Part shown: positions 51,963 through 60,338 of the stretch, piece by piece
How positions within the stretch are numbered: position 1 is the first letter of the stretch
Layout of the letters: every line of letters begins with the position of its first letter
Assembly (NCBI RefSeq): GCF_004138325.1
Contig: NZ_SBLB01000001.1
Span: 558,001 to 622,000, forward strand
Length of the DNA: 64,000 bases
Origin: Spirosoma sordidisoli
Lineage (GTDB): Bacteria; Bacteroidota; Bacteroidia; Cytophagales; Spirosomataceae
Direction: 5' to 3'
Translations under genes and position numbers: made by a program
The notes under the pieces: model-generated
Database searches by the model: none
Seen by the model: only the letters and a program-made list of their open reading frames with translations
What the model was told of the DNA's origin: nothing

Positions 51963-53204
51963 ATGAAACTTGGTTTCTTTGCCCTCCTGCCCCTGGTGCT
52001 CGGTAGTTTACCCGCCCTACATCCGGCGGCTGTTCTCCCACCGGTAACGTCTACAACGAACACAGCAAGAGCCCGTCAGCCCCTGATGACCGGGGCCGAT
52101 CAGGTGTCGGCCTACCTGCCGTACCTGAAAGGAAAACGGATTGGAATGGTCGTGAACCAAACCTCGATTATCGGCCGCAAACCCAGCGTCGATAGCCTGG
52201 TGAGCCTTGGCGTGAACGTAGTAAGCATATTCGGTCCCGAACACGGCTTTCGGGGCAATGCCAGCAACGGGGCTAAGGTCGACGACAGTGTCGATCCCAA
52301 AACCGGCATCCCCATTATTTCGCTGTACGGCAAGAACAAGAAACCCTCGAAAGAACAGCTGGCCAATATCGACCTGCTGATCTACGACATTCAGGACGTT
52401 GGGTGCCGGTTTTACACCTACATCAATACGCTTGACCACGTGATGGAGGCCTGCGCTGAACATAACAAAGAGCTGCTGATCCTGGACCGTCCCAACCCGA
52501 ACGGCTTTATTGTCGATGGCCCGATTCTGGAAGACCACCTGCACTCGGGGATCGGCATGCACCGCATTCCGATTACGCACGGCATGACCATGGGCGAGTT
52601 TGCCCAGCTGATCAACGGCGAAGGCTGGCTCCCGAACAGGCAGCGCTGCCCGCTGCGTATCATCAAGGTAGCCAACTATACCCACGACACGCCCTACGTA
52701 CTGCCGGTAGCCCCGTCGCCTAACCTCAACACCCCGCAATCCATCCTGCTCTATCCGAGTATCTGTCTGTTCGAAGGAACGATCATCAGCCAGGGCCGGG
52801 GCACCTATATTCCGTTTACCGTGCTGGGCGCACCGGCGCTGAAAGGAACCTACGACTTCTCGTTCCGGCCCATCAGCATCAAAGGCATGAAAGAAGCTCC
52901 GCTGCATCAGGACACCGACTGCTACGGCATCGATCTGCGCACCTACGATACGAACCTGCTCCGAAAAACCAGGCAGCTGAACCTGCAGTGGTTAATGGAA
53001 CTCTACAAGGCCTATCCAGATAAGGCCCGCTTCTTCGACATGAGCCAGAGCAAAGAGATCGGCAACTTCGACAAACTGGCCGGCACCGAGAAGCTGAAGC
53101 AGCAAATCATTGCCGGCAAGAGCGAGAAAGAGATTCGCCAGAGCTGGGAACCCGGCCTGTCGGCTTACAAGCAAACGCGGAAGAAATATCTGATTTATCC
53201 GTAA
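51963..53204 (+). CDS. DUF1343 protein, NamZ-like exo-beta-N-acetylmuramidase
   Basis: The protein has 413 residues with a signal peptide (about 1-24). DUF1343/PF07075 blocks: GKRIGMVVNQTSI, FGPEHGFRGNASNGAKVDDSVDPKTGIPIISLYG, LLIYDIQDVGCRFYTYINTL, LLILDRPNPNG, PITHGMTMGEFAQLIN and VAPSPNLNTPQSILLYPSICLFEGT. NamZ removes terminal N-acetylmuramic acid from peptidoglycan fragments; the Glu in FGPEHG and the YDIQDVG acid are likely active-site residues. Periplasmic or secreted. Transcribed singly, although co-oriented with the following ATPase. Confidence 0.88.
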   Translation: MKLGFFALLPLVLGSLPALHPAAVLPPVTSTTNTARARQPLMTGADQVSAYLPYLKGKRIGMVVNQTSIIGRKPSVDSLVSLGVNVVSIFGPEHGFRGNASNGAKVDDSVDPKTGIPIISLYGKNKKPSKEQLANIDLLIYDIQDVGCRFYTYINTLDHVMEACAEHNKELLILDRPNPNGFIVDGPILEDHLHSGIGMHRIPITHGMTMGEFAQLINGEGWLPNRQRCPLRIIKVANYTHDTPYVLPVAPSPNLNTPQSILLYPSICLFEGTIISQGRGTYIPFTVLGAPALKGTYDFSFRPISIKGMKEAPLHQDTDCYGIDLRTYDTNLLRKTRQLNLQWLMELYKAYPDKARFFDMSQSKEIGNFDKLAGTEKLKQQIIAGKSEKEIRQSWEPGLSAYKQTRKKYLIYP

Positions 53205-53276
53205 GTAATGCCGACCGAAAGATCGGTGACACAGACAAATTAATAAATCGTAAACCATCACTAGTATACTAGGAAG

Positions 53277-53329
53277 GGTATCATCCTTGCAAATCGAACA
53301 CGTCGTGTTAGATTTGCAAGGATGATACC
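53277..53329. repeat. 53-bp near-perfect palindrome over promoter and start codon of the AAA ATPase
   Basis: Bases 53277-53302 and 53304-53329 are reverse complements with a single mismatch (53296/53310) around the central T at 53303. The right arm includes the ATG at 53322. Core arms read TATCATCCTTGCAAATC and GATTTGCAAGGATGATA. It is far longer than a usual operator. Confidence 0.9.
53287..53316 (+). promoter_or_regulatory. Bacteroidota promoter within the palindrome (leaderless)
   Basis: TTG (53287-53289), 19 bases, then TAGATTTG (53309-53316), an exact match to the TTG-N19-TAnnTTTG layout. The start of transcription would fall at about 53320-53323, on or next to the ATG at 53322, implying a leaderless message. 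Confidence 0.55.
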
Positions 53330-54503
53330 TAGAATAGCCCAAACGGAACTAGCGCAGCTTCTGGACGAATTTCCGGCAGTAGGTGTATTAGGTCCCCGGC
53401 AGGTTGGCAAAACAACACTGGCTGAAGCCATTGCAGCCACCTTCGATCCGGAACCTGTTTATCTGGATTTAGAAAGTTCAGCCGATCTGTCTAAACTGAG
53501 GGAAGCGGAGAGCTATTTTGACCTTAATAAAGGTCGATTGATCATCCTGGATGAAATACAGCGCGTTCCTGAACTGTTTCCAATCCTGAGAGGAGTAATC
53601 GATCGCCGGCGCCGACAGGGCTTACGAACAGGTCAGTTTCTGATCTTGGGGTCTGCTTCGCTCGATTTATTAAAGCAGTCTTCCGAAACGCTGGCTGGCC
53701 GTATTGCTTATAAAGAGTTACCAGGCCTCACCGTTCCGGAGTTGCCAATCCCTACGCCAGCAGAACAAGACAAGCTCTGGCTCAGAGGTGGATTTCCGGA
53801 TAGTTTTCTGGCTCAGCAGGATGCTTCCAGCCTTCGTTGGCGATTAAATTTCATCAGTACCTATCTGGAGCGGGATATTCCGCAACTGGGTCCTCGTATA
53901 CCCGCCGTAACCCTGCGCCGACTCTGGACAATGCTGGCCCACAGCCAGGGCGGACAACTGAACAGCACTCAGCTAGGTGCCAACCTTGACATAAGCGGAC
54001 CAACCGCGAAGCGGTATATTGAGTTACTGGAAGATCTATTGCTTATCCGTACCCTGCGACCATGGTCGGGCAATGTGGGTAAACGACTGGTTAAATCGCC
54101 CAAAGTGTACATTCGGGACAGCGGCCTCACCCACGCCTTACTGAACCTAACTTCGCTGGATGATTTGTTGGGACATCCGGTTGTTGGAGCCAGTTGGGAA
54201 GGGTTCGTCATCGAAAATCTATTATCCTGCCTGCCCATCGGTACAACACCCTGGTTTTATCGCACCTCGGCCGGAGCCGAGATTGATTTAGTACTGGAAC
54301 AAGGCCCGGCGCAACGATACGCTGTGGAGATCAAACGTTCGTTAGCTCCGTCACTGTCAAAGGGGTTTTACCTGGGTTGCGAAGACATCGGTGCTACCAA
54401 ACGCTTTCTTGTCTACCCCGGTAGCGAGCGTTATCCCATCGCCAACGATGTGACGGTCATTCCGCTGGTCGACATGATGAAAGAAGTGGCAAGCCGAAAC
54501 TAA
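53322..54503 (+). CDS. AAA_14/DUF4143 P-loop ATPase
   Basis: The protein has 393 residues: Walker A GPRQVGKTT (24-32), Walker B RLIILDEIQR, and LILGSASLDLLKQSSETLAGRI, forming the AAA_14 domain (about 15-150). The C-terminal DUF4143 winged-helix/nuclease-like region follows (about 170-340: TYLERDIPQLG, LGANLDISGPTAKRYIELLEDLLLIRTLRPW, WEGFVIENLL, FYRTSAGAEIDLVLE, AVEIKRS). The DLV/EIK residues recall a PD-(D/E)XK fold. The function of this widespread family is unknown. Codon use (many TTA, GAA, AAA) differs from its GC-rich neighbours, suggesting horizontal transfer. Start codon lies inside the palindrome. Confidence 0.88.
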   Translation: MIPRIAQTELAQLLDEFPAVGVLGPRQVGKTTLAEAIAATFDPEPVYLDLESSADLSKLREAESYFDLNKGRLIILDEIQRVPELFPILRGVIDRRRRQGLRTGQFLILGSASLDLLKQSSETLAGRIAYKELPGLTVPELPIPTPAEQDKLWLRGGFPDSFLAQQDASSLRWRLNFISTYLERDIPQLGPRIPAVTLRRLWTMLAHSQGGQLNSTQLGANLDISGPTAKRYIELLEDLLLIRTLRPWSGNVGKRLVKSPKVYIRDSGLTHALLNLTSLDDLLGHPVVGASWEGFVIENLLSCLPIGTTPWFYRTSAGAEIDLVLEQGPAQRYAVEIKRSLAPSLSKGFYLGCEDIGATKRFLVYPGSERYPIANDVTVIPLVDMMKEVASRN

Positions 54504-54524
54504 GACCCCTTCTGTTTGCGTTCG

Positions 54525-54532
54525 TACCTTTG
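54525..54532 (+). promoter_or_regulatory. -7 box upstream of mnmA
   Basis: TACCTTTG is an exact TAnnTTTG match, 71 bp before the mnmA ATG; the -33 region is weak. Confidence 0.45.
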
Positions 54533-54602
54533 TGTGCTGTTCCCAAACCGGGACGGCCTATTCAGAAACACAATAATCGCGGGGCTTTGAACCCCGGCAG
54601 AT

Positions 54603-55751
54603 ATGAGCAAACACGGACGAATTCTGGTCGCCATGAGTGGCGGCATCGATTCTTCGCTGGCAGCCGTCATGCTGCACGAACAAGGGTACGAGGTCATCGG
54701 TATGACCATGAAAACCTGGGATTATGCCTCATCAGGAGGCACCAAAAAAGAAACGGGCTGCTGCAGCCTGGACAGCATCAACGACGCCCGCAACATTGCG
54801 GTCAACCTGGGCTTTCCGCACTACATCCTCGACATCCGCGAAGAATTCGGTGATGCGGTCATCAATCACTTCACGGGCGAATACCTGGAAGGGCGCACCC
54901 CCAACCCCTGCGTCATGTGCAACACCCACATCAAATGGGATGCGCTGCTCCGCCGGGCCGACCGGCTCGACTGCGAGTCGATCGCTACGGGTCACTATGC
55001 CCACATACGCACCGAAAACGGGCGGCATATCATCTCGAAAGGGGTCGATACGCTGAAAGACCAGTCGTATGTGCTTTGGGGCGTGTCGCAGGAAAGCCTG
55101 AGCCGGACAAAATTACCCCTGGGCCACCTGCGCAAGTCGGAGATCCGCGACATGGCTACCGACCGCGGCTTTATGGAACTCGTCACCAAGTCAGAATCGT
55201 ACGAAATCTGCTTCGTGCCCGACAACGATTACCGCGGATTCCTGAAACGGCGGGTTCCGGGGCTGGAAACCGAAGTAGCTGGTGGTAATTTTATTCAGGA
55301 AGGAACCGGCAAGGTTCTTGGCAAACACGACGGGTACCCGTTCTACACCATTGGCCAGCGCAAAGGGCTGGGTATGGCGTTTGGCCAACCCATGTTCGTA
55401 ACCGAAATCCGTAAGGACACCAACGAGGTCGTTCTCGGCGTCGATACCGACCTGTACCGCGACGGCATGATCGTGAGTAAACTGAATCTGCAAAAATACG
55501 ATCGCATCAACGGCCCTCTCGAAACGGTTACCAAAGTGCGCTACAAACACGACGGTACTCCCGCCACCATCAGCCAGACCGCCGACGACCGCATCGAGGT
55601 TCGGTTCCACGAAGGTGTATCGGCCATTGCGCCGGGGCAGGCGGCTGTTTTCTACGAGGGTAACGACGTCATTGGCGGGGGCTGGATCATGAAGAGCTTT
55701 CGGCAGGAGGCTGATGCCACTCCCTCAGAAATAGCCTCCGCTTTCGCCTGA
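54603..55751 (+). CDS. mnmA: tRNA-specific 2-thiouridylase MnmA
   Basis: The protein has 382 residues with the PP-loop AMSGGIDSS (10-18), the catalytic Cys in NPCVMCN (C103), the second Cys in SESYEICFVPDNDYRGFL, TGHYAHI, DQSYVLWGVSQESLSRTKLPLG and IGQRKGLGMAFGQP. It activates and thiolates uridine 34 of tRNA Glu, Gln and Lys. The insertion at about 43-55 (SSGGTKKETGCCSLDS) is the Bacteroidota-type loop with a CC pair. Hairpin-rich spacer follows. Confidence 0.96.
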   Translation: MSKHGRILVAMSGGIDSSLAAVMLHEQGYEVIGMTMKTWDYASSGGTKKETGCCSLDSINDARNIAVNLGFPHYILDIREEFGDAVINHFTGEYLEGRTPNPCVMCNTHIKWDALLRRADRLDCESIATGHYAHIRTENGRHIISKGVDTLKDQSYVLWGVSQESLSRTKLPLGHLRKSEIRDMATDRGFMELVTKSESYEICFVPDNDYRGFLKRRVPGLETEVAGGNFIQEGTGKVLGKHDGYPFYTIGQRKGLGMAFGQPMFVTEIRKDTNEVVLGVDTDLYRDGMIVSKLNLQKYDRINGPLETVTKVRYKHDGTPATISQTADDRIEVRFHEGVSAIAPGQAAVFYEGNDVIGGGWIMKSFRQEADATPSEIASAFA

Positions 55752-55773
55752 CAGTCCTGCTGCCAGGTATCAT

Positions 55774-55809
55774 CAAACGCCCCCGCCCGGCTCCTGGCGG
55801 GGGCGTTTG
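55774..55809 (+). terminator. GC-rich hairpin after mnmA
   Basis: CAAACGCCCCCGCC (55774-55787) pairs perfectly with 55796-55809 across an 8-base loop. T content after it is only moderate (TGTGTTTG), so termination is likely but not certain. Confidence 0.75.
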
Positions 55810-55820
55810 TGTTTGCCAGG

Positions 55821-55866
55821 GACCAGCCTGAAGCCGGGCGGGCTGGCGGCTGGCTTCAGGCTGGTC
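55821..55866. repeat. Perfect 15-bp inverted repeat in the mnmA / DUF1080 spacer
   Basis: GACCAGCCTGAAGCC (55821-55835) and its exact complement (55852-55866) around a 16-base GC-rich loop, directly after the mnmA terminator. Confidence 0.8.
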
Positions 55867-55923
55867 TTGCGAATGAGGAAATACCCTGCTTTCTTTACTT
55901 TCTTTTGTAAATCCATCTGTTGA

Positions 55924-56610
55924 ATGAAAAAACTGCTTGTTCTAACGGTCATCCTACTCGGTGTTGCTACCCGGCTCCTGGCCCAAACGCCCCCCAAAGG
56001 CCATCCAAACCCAAGCGGAGCTGGCTGGAAACCCCTCTTTGCCACCGACCTTTCTGATGCCAGCTACCCAAAGGGAATATGGACCTACGAAGAGGGTGTT
56101 TTGACCGCCAGCGCCGACAAAGCCATCTGGACGGCCCAGCCCTACGGCGACTTTGTCCTCGACCTGTTCTTCAAAACAGCCGATGGCACCAACAGCGGGG
56201 TTGTTGTTCATTGTAGCGATACGACCAACTGGATTCCGAATTCGGTTGAGATTCAGATTGCCGACGACTACGCCAAGCAGTGGTCCGAAGCCCCCAAAAA
56301 CTGGCAGTGTGGCGCTTTTTTTGGCCATCAGGCGCCCACCAAAAGCAACGTAAAACGTCCCGGCGAATGGAACCGGTATACCGTTACCTGCCAGGGCAAA
56401 ATGATTTATATCGTGCTGAACAACGAGCTGGTCAATACCATCGATCTTACCAAGTTCACCTCCGCCAAGACCAACCCCGACGGCTCTGAAGTACCGGCCT
56501 GGCTCAACAAACCGGCCGCCGACCTGCCGCTGAGGGGCTACATTGGGTTGCAGGGCAAACATGCCGGGGCGCCCATCTACTTTCGAAATATGAAGATCAA
56601 AGAGCTGTAG
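55924..56610 (+). CDS. DUF1080 family secreted protein
   Basis: The protein has 228 residues with a signal peptide (about 1-20, RLLAQ). The DUF1080/PF06439 (3-keto-disaccharide hydrolase) beta-jelly-roll is shown by GWKPLFATDLSDASYPKGIWTYEEGVLTAS, FVLDLFFKTADGTNSGVVVHCSD, NSVEIQIADDY, GEWNRYTVTCQGKMIYIVLNNELVNTIDL and LRGYIGLQGKHAGAPIYFRNMKIKEL. Some members hydrolyse 3-keto-glycosides after a Gfo/Idh-type dehydrogenase; no such partner is nearby, so the substrate is open. Single gene. Confidence 0.9.
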   Translation: MKKLLVLTVILLGVATRLLAQTPPKGHPNPSGAGWKPLFATDLSDASYPKGIWTYEEGVLTASADKAIWTAQPYGDFVLDLFFKTADGTNSGVVVHCSDTTNWIPNSVEIQIADDYAKQWSEAPKNWQCGAFFGHQAPTKSNVKRPGEWNRYTVTCQGKMIYIVLNNELVNTIDLTKFTSAKTNPDGSEVPAWLNKPAADLPLRGYIGLQGKHAGAPIYFRNMKIKEL

Positions 56611-56628
56611 GACATCCCCCTTTATACG

Positions 56629-56678
56629 GAAGCCCGGCCTGGGAGAGACAGTATATTGTTTCTCCCAGGCCGGGCTTC
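56629..56678. repeat. Perfect 18-bp inverted repeat after the DUF1080 gene
   Basis: GAAGCCCGGCCTGGGAGA (56629-56646) and its exact complement (56661-56678) enclose 14 bases that can pair further. No U tract, but it follows the stop by 19 bases and may end the message. Confidence 0.8.
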
Positions 56679-56712
56679 GGCACTACATAGGCCCAGGCGG
56701 TGTTATACGCAT

Positions 56713-56955
56713 ATGCAGACCGAACCGCACACCCGCCACAGCCACTCGTTACCCGAACTCCGCTTCTCGCTCAACCTGTTGTACATAGGCCGGTTTCTGC
56801 TGGGTATGCAATCGGCTGGTGCATCGGACCGGCTCGATGAGTTCGACGAAAAAATTGAAGATGTCACGGATGAGCTGGTCGCCACTGAATTACTTCACGA
56901 AGCAGCCGTACTGGCAGGCGACGTCTTGCTTACTGACCCACAAACGCCCGTATGA
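56713..56955 (+). CDS. Small hypothetical protein
   Basis: The product has 80 residues from the ATG at 56713 (MQTEPHTRHSHSLPELRFSL), with a helix LLYIGRFLLGMQS and an acidic helix SDRLDEFDEKIEDVTDELVATELLHEAAVLAGDVLL. The composition is protein-like and not an obvious shadow of another gene. It overlaps the 3' end of the convergent GAF gene by 26 bp. No family is recognised and there is no clear promoter. Confidence 0.5.
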   Translation: MQTEPHTRHSHSLPELRFSLNLLYIGRFLLGMQSAGASDRLDEFDEKIEDVTDELVATELLHEAAVLAGDVLLTDPQTPV

Positions 56956-57484
56956 CGGGGTAGATACGCGGCAGTACAGCTTCGATCTCCGTTTTTTCGG
57001 TTTCGGTCCAGTGCCGGGGCTGGCCAAACTGACAGGGCTGCAGAATACCCCACAACTCGCCATCCTGCTGAATATGAGCATGCACCAGCGCCCGGTGACC
57101 AAACGTTTCGTGCTCGAACGAGCGGTTCAGTATCTCAGGCCCTGCCGTTTCTACATCGTCTACGTATACCGACGGCTGCAGGCTGAGAGCCGCCCGAAAC
57201 AGTGGATCTTCGTCGGGTAAGTCGGTCGTGTCGGGTTGCCAGTCGGGCTGGATCACATCCGGGATGCCAGCCTCCTTCCGCCAGCAGAACGCAATCCGCC
57301 CCCGCTGCTGATCGGGTTGACGAACGTACAGAAAACAGCGGTCGGCCTCCAGGGCCAGCCCAACCGTTTCGACAACCCGGTTCAGGGTTTCCTCGGGCGA
57401 ATGTCCTTTCGACAGCAGCGCATCAATGGCTGCGGGCAGTGTACTTATTGTTTGCATAGCCACTAAACCCGCCAGATCAGGCAT
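56930..57484 (-). CDS. GAF-domain protein
   Basis: The protein has 184 residues (or 175 from an ATG at 57457) consisting of one GAF domain: AAIDALLSKGHSPEETLNRVVETVGLALEADRCFLYVRQP, ETFGHRALVHAHIQQDGELWGILQPCQFGQPRHWTETEKTEIEAV. No output domain is attached. Stand-alone GAF proteins may act as small-ligand sensors or as methionine-sulfoxide reductase-like enzymes; the CxxxC pattern of the latter is not evident. It is divergent from the HAD gene and shares its promoter region. Confidence 0.85.
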   Translation of the reverse strand: MPDLAGLVAMQTISTLPAAIDALLSKGHSPEETLNRVVETVGLALEADRCFLYVRQPDQQRGRIAFCWRKEAGIPDVIQPDWQPDTTDLPDEDPLFRAALSLQPSVYVDDVETAGPEILNRSFEHETFGHRALVHAHIQQDGELWGILQPCQFGQPRHWTETEKTEIEAVLPRIYPVIRAFVGQ

Positions 57485-57555
57485 GGTTTATTTAGGCAGC
57501 TGGCTGCTTACCGAACAAACTCGTTTCTTTGCCCTAGAATACAACCAACCCGCGT

Positions 57556-58245
57556 ATGACCCACGCTTCTGACGCTACCCATTCCTGGGCAGCCCTCTTC
57601 GACATGGACGGCGTCCTGATCGACAACACCGACTTTCATATCAATGCGTGGCTGCACTTTTCGCAGCAACACCATCGCCCGATTACCAGAGACCAGTACC
57701 TGGAACACATCAACGGTCGGGTTTCGGCCGATGCCATGGCCTACGTGTTTCAACGACCCGTATCGCCGGGCGAGCTGATTGTGCTGACCGAAGAAAAGGA
57801 GGCCATCTACCGGAATCTGTACCGGCCGCACCTGCAACCGGCGGCCGGCCTGCTGTCGTTTCTGAACGCCCTGAAGGCGGCTCATGTCGGGCTGGCCGTG
57901 GGCACTTCGGCGCCAATGAGTAACGTTACATTTACCCTCGATGGGTTGCCACTCCGACCCTATTTTAACGCGGTGGTCGATGCCAGTATGGTTCAGCGCG
58001 GCAAGCCCGATCCGGAAATTTATCTCAAAGCCGCCGAACGGGTGGGTGTTCCGCCCGCCCGGTGCGTGGTGTTCGAGGATGCCTTTGCCGGCATCGAGGC
58101 TGGCCTGCGGGCAGGCATGGCGGTCGTTGCCGTTGCCACCACCCACACCCGGGCCGAGCTGGAAACAACGGGCGCTTCGCTCATTATCCCGGACTTCACC
58201 GACCTCTCCGTCGAGACCGTCCGCACGCTGGTTCTGCCAGCCTGA
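57556..58245 (+). CDS. HAD-superfamily hydrolase, beta-phosphoglucomutase-like
   Basis: The protein has 229 residues with motif I DMDGVLID (D16 nucleophile, D18 acid), motif II VGTSAP, motif III lysine in RGKPDPEIYLKAA, and motif IV VFEDAFAGIEAGLRAGM. The helical cap (about 30-95, including NGRVSADAM) is the C1 type of beta-phosphoglucomutase and sugar phosphatases. It could be a mutase or a phosphatase for a hexose or glycerol phosphate; the sequence does not decide. A near-consensus TTTCTTTG lies about 25 bp upstream. Confidence 0.88.
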   Translation: MTHASDATHSWAALFDMDGVLIDNTDFHINAWLHFSQQHHRPITRDQYLEHINGRVSADAMAYVFQRPVSPGELIVLTEEKEAIYRNLYRPHLQPAAGLLSFLNALKAAHVGLAVGTSAPMSNVTFTLDGLPLRPYFNAVVDASMVQRGKPDPEIYLKAAERVGVPPARCVVFEDAFAGIEAGLRAGMAVVAVATTHTRAELETTGASLIIPDFTDLSVETVRTLVLPA

Positions 58246-58358
58246 GTCGGTTACCGAACCCTTCCGGTCGACCCTATGCCCGGCTTTCCAAACCGGGGCC
58301 GGGCTGGTCATGGCCGGGCCGAATGGCAGAAAGTAACGACAGACCTGTATCAATTTCG

Positions 58359-58366
58359 TAAATTTG
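58359..58366 (+). promoter_or_regulatory. -7 box upstream of the agmatine deiminase gene
   Basis: TAAATTTG is an exact TAnnTTTG match, 54 bp before the ATG at 58420; the -33 match is weak. Confidence 0.5.
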
Positions 58367-58419
58367 TGGGCGTTTATCGAACCCGCACAACGTTCCTGTC
58401 TGTGAACACTACATCCGAC

Positions 58420-59478
58420 ATGACCAGTACACCCGCCCGCGAGGGCTTTTTCTTTCCGGCCGAATGGCATCCGCACGTGGCTACCTGGCTCAGCTGGCCC
58501 CATACCGAAGCCTCCTGGACCCGCGACCGGCAGGAGCTGATGTTTCCGGCTTATATCGACTTCATCAAAGCCATTGCCCGGAGCGAACAGGTCTGTATCA
58601 ACGCGCATAACGAACAGGTCATGCAGGCTGCCGAAGACCGGCTGCGGGCCGCTGGCGTCGATATGAGCCGGGTTACCCTCCTGCCCCATCCCACCAACGA
58701 TTCCTGGTGCCGCGATCACGGGCCGGCCTTTCTGATCAACCCAGCCAAGCAGCAGCGACTGATCGTAAACTGGGGTTACAACGCCTGGGGCAACAAATAC
58801 CCGCCGTTCGACCTCGACAATATGATTCCGATCCGGATTGCTCAGTACCGTGGTCTGGACTACGTTACCCCCACAGCACCTACCGGGAGTATTATCATGG
58901 AAGGCGGATCGGTTGAGTTCAACGGAGCGGGCACGGTGCTGACCAGCCGGGCCTGCCTGCTTAACCAAAACCGCAACAGCCACCTCACCCAGGCCGACAT
59001 CGAGCAATACCTGTACGACTACTACGGCGTTCGGCAGGTATTGTGGGTCGAAGAAGGAATCGTGGGCGACGATACCGACGGGCATATCGACGATACGGTC
59101 CGATTCGTCAACGAAGACACGGTCGTTGCCGCCTACGAGGCCAACCCCAGCGACGATAACTACCCGTTTCTTCAGGACATTCATCACGAGTTGCGCAGCA
59201 TGCGGCTCCTGAACGGCAAGCAGCTGAACATTGTTGAGCTACCCATGCCCGATCCGGTGGTCAGCGATGGACTTCGCCTGCCGGCCTCCTATGCCAATTT
59301 CCTCATCACCAACGGCTCGGTCATCGTACCTACCTTCCGGTGCAACAACGACCAGCCTGCGCTGGACATCCTTGGCCAGTGTTTTCCGGATCGGCAGGTT
59401 ATCGGCATCGACTCGACCGACATTGTCTGGGGACTGGGGAGTTTTCATTGCCTGAGCCAGCAGGAGCCTGCTCTTTAG
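58420..59478 (+). CDS. aguA: Agmatine deiminase (peptidyl-arginine deiminase family)
   Basis: The protein has 352 residues from the ATG at 58420 (MTSTPAREGFFFPAEW). Family motifs: ATWLSWPH, NDSWCRDHGPAF, EGGSVEFNGAGTVLTS, GDDTDGHIDDTVRFVN with the catalytic His, and the nucleophile C344 in GSFHCLSQQEP. It converts agmatine to N-carbamoylputrescine and ammonia in polyamine synthesis from arginine. The usual partner aguB (carbamoylputrescine amidase) is not in the window. The longer frame reads a GC-rich spacer and is rejected. Confidence 0.93.
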   Translation: MTSTPAREGFFFPAEWHPHVATWLSWPHTEASWTRDRQELMFPAYIDFIKAIARSEQVCINAHNEQVMQAAEDRLRAAGVDMSRVTLLPHPTNDSWCRDHGPAFLINPAKQQRLIVNWGYNAWGNKYPPFDLDNMIPIRIAQYRGLDYVTPTAPTGSIIMEGGSVEFNGAGTVLTSRACLLNQNRNSHLTQADIEQYLYDYYGVRQVLWVEEGIVGDDTDGHIDDTVRFVNEDTVVAAYEANPSDDNYPFLQDIHHELRSMRLLNGKQLNIVELPMPDPVVSDGLRLPASYANFLITNGSVIVPTFRCNNDQPALDILGQCFPDRQVIGIDSTDIVWGLGSFHCLSQQEPAL

Positions 59479-59507
59479 TGTCGATTTACCCTTTTGGTTT
59501 ACAGGTT

Positions 59508-60251
59508 ATGCTATCTATCCCCCGTTCGTTCGTTGCCCGGCTTTCCGGCCCGCTTGCGCTATCCGTTGTGCTGCTGTCATGCGCTCCGCAAAAGCCGCTG
59601 ACGGCTGAGTTGCAGCCGCATTCGTTACACGCCCTCAACCTCGAAGAGACCGTGAGCCAGCGCGATGAACTGATGCTGGCCTACTCGCTCGCCAGTTACG
59701 ATGCGCAGGGCAAACCCGTGGGTGTTGTCAACGGGGGCTGGGGCGTAGAAACGGTCCGGCGCGGGCAGCGGCTCGATCTGGCCGCAACGGGCAGCGCGGG
59801 CAGCGGGGCACCTGGAAAAGGACCCGCCCAGCCCATCCGGCTGGCCTTACCCCGCAACGGCCGGCTGGTAGCGTCGCTGGTGCTGATCGAAGTGGACGAC
59901 TACAACCGGGCGAACCAGTTTCTCGATCAGATTCGGCGGGTCCACAATGTAGTCGCGGGTCCGGCCGCTTTTCTGTTGACGGCTACGGAAGTGCTAACAC
60001 CGCTGAAATACGTGGCCGCCGGGCTGGCTGCTTCCGGCATAGGCCTGAAACTGGTCGATCAGTTCGACGACGATGATCTGCTGGGCCAGAGCAGTGCCGA
60101 CCTGCGCGAAGCTGATCTACGAGCCAAAAAACAGCGGTTTGTCCGGATTCCGGCCACCTTCAAAGGGCAAAACCTCCGCGACGTATTCGACTACCAGCTG
60201 GAGTACGACATCCTGCTCCGGACCGCACAAATCAGACCGGCCCGCCAATAA
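59508..60251 (+). CDS. Hypothetical lipoprotein
   Basis: The protein has 247 residues from the ATG at 59508 with a lipobox VVLLSC (C25). Mature features: SQRDELMLAYSLASYDAQGKPVGVVNGGWG, LALPRNGRLVASLVLIEVDDYNRANQFLDQIRRVHNVV, and an acidic segment QFDDDDLLGQ. No family recognised. Position upstream of two PpiC foldases suggests an envelope role, which is inference. The longer frame would overlap aguA and is rejected. Confidence 0.72.
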   Translation: MLSIPRSFVARLSGPLALSVVLLSCAPQKPLTAELQPHSLHALNLEETVSQRDELMLAYSLASYDAQGKPVGVVNGGWGVETVRRGQRLDLAATGSAGSGAPGKGPAQPIRLALPRNGRLVASLVLIEVDDYNRANQFLDQIRRVHNVVAGPAAFLLTATEVLTPLKYVAAGLAASGIGLKLVDQFDDDDLLGQSSADLREADLRAKKQRFVRIPATFKGQNLRDVFDYQLEYDILLRTAQIRPARQ

Positions 60252-60338
60252 GCCCACCGCTCAAATCGTTCTATCAGACGAATGTTTTCCAACACGCGCT
60301 TGTTTACTAAGTACCCCCGAATCAATTATCCCGACGCT

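Noticed and set aside
53205-54503. Insertion sequence or transposon around the AAA_14/DUF4143 gene
   Set aside because: No transposase, no matching repeat at the 3' end and no visible target duplication; only the 5' palindrome is present.
57508-59187. 559-codon minus-strand frame over the HAD and agmatine deiminase genes
   Set aside because: Crosses two well-supported plus-strand genes and their spacer; low-complexity Val/Gly/His composition typical of shadows.
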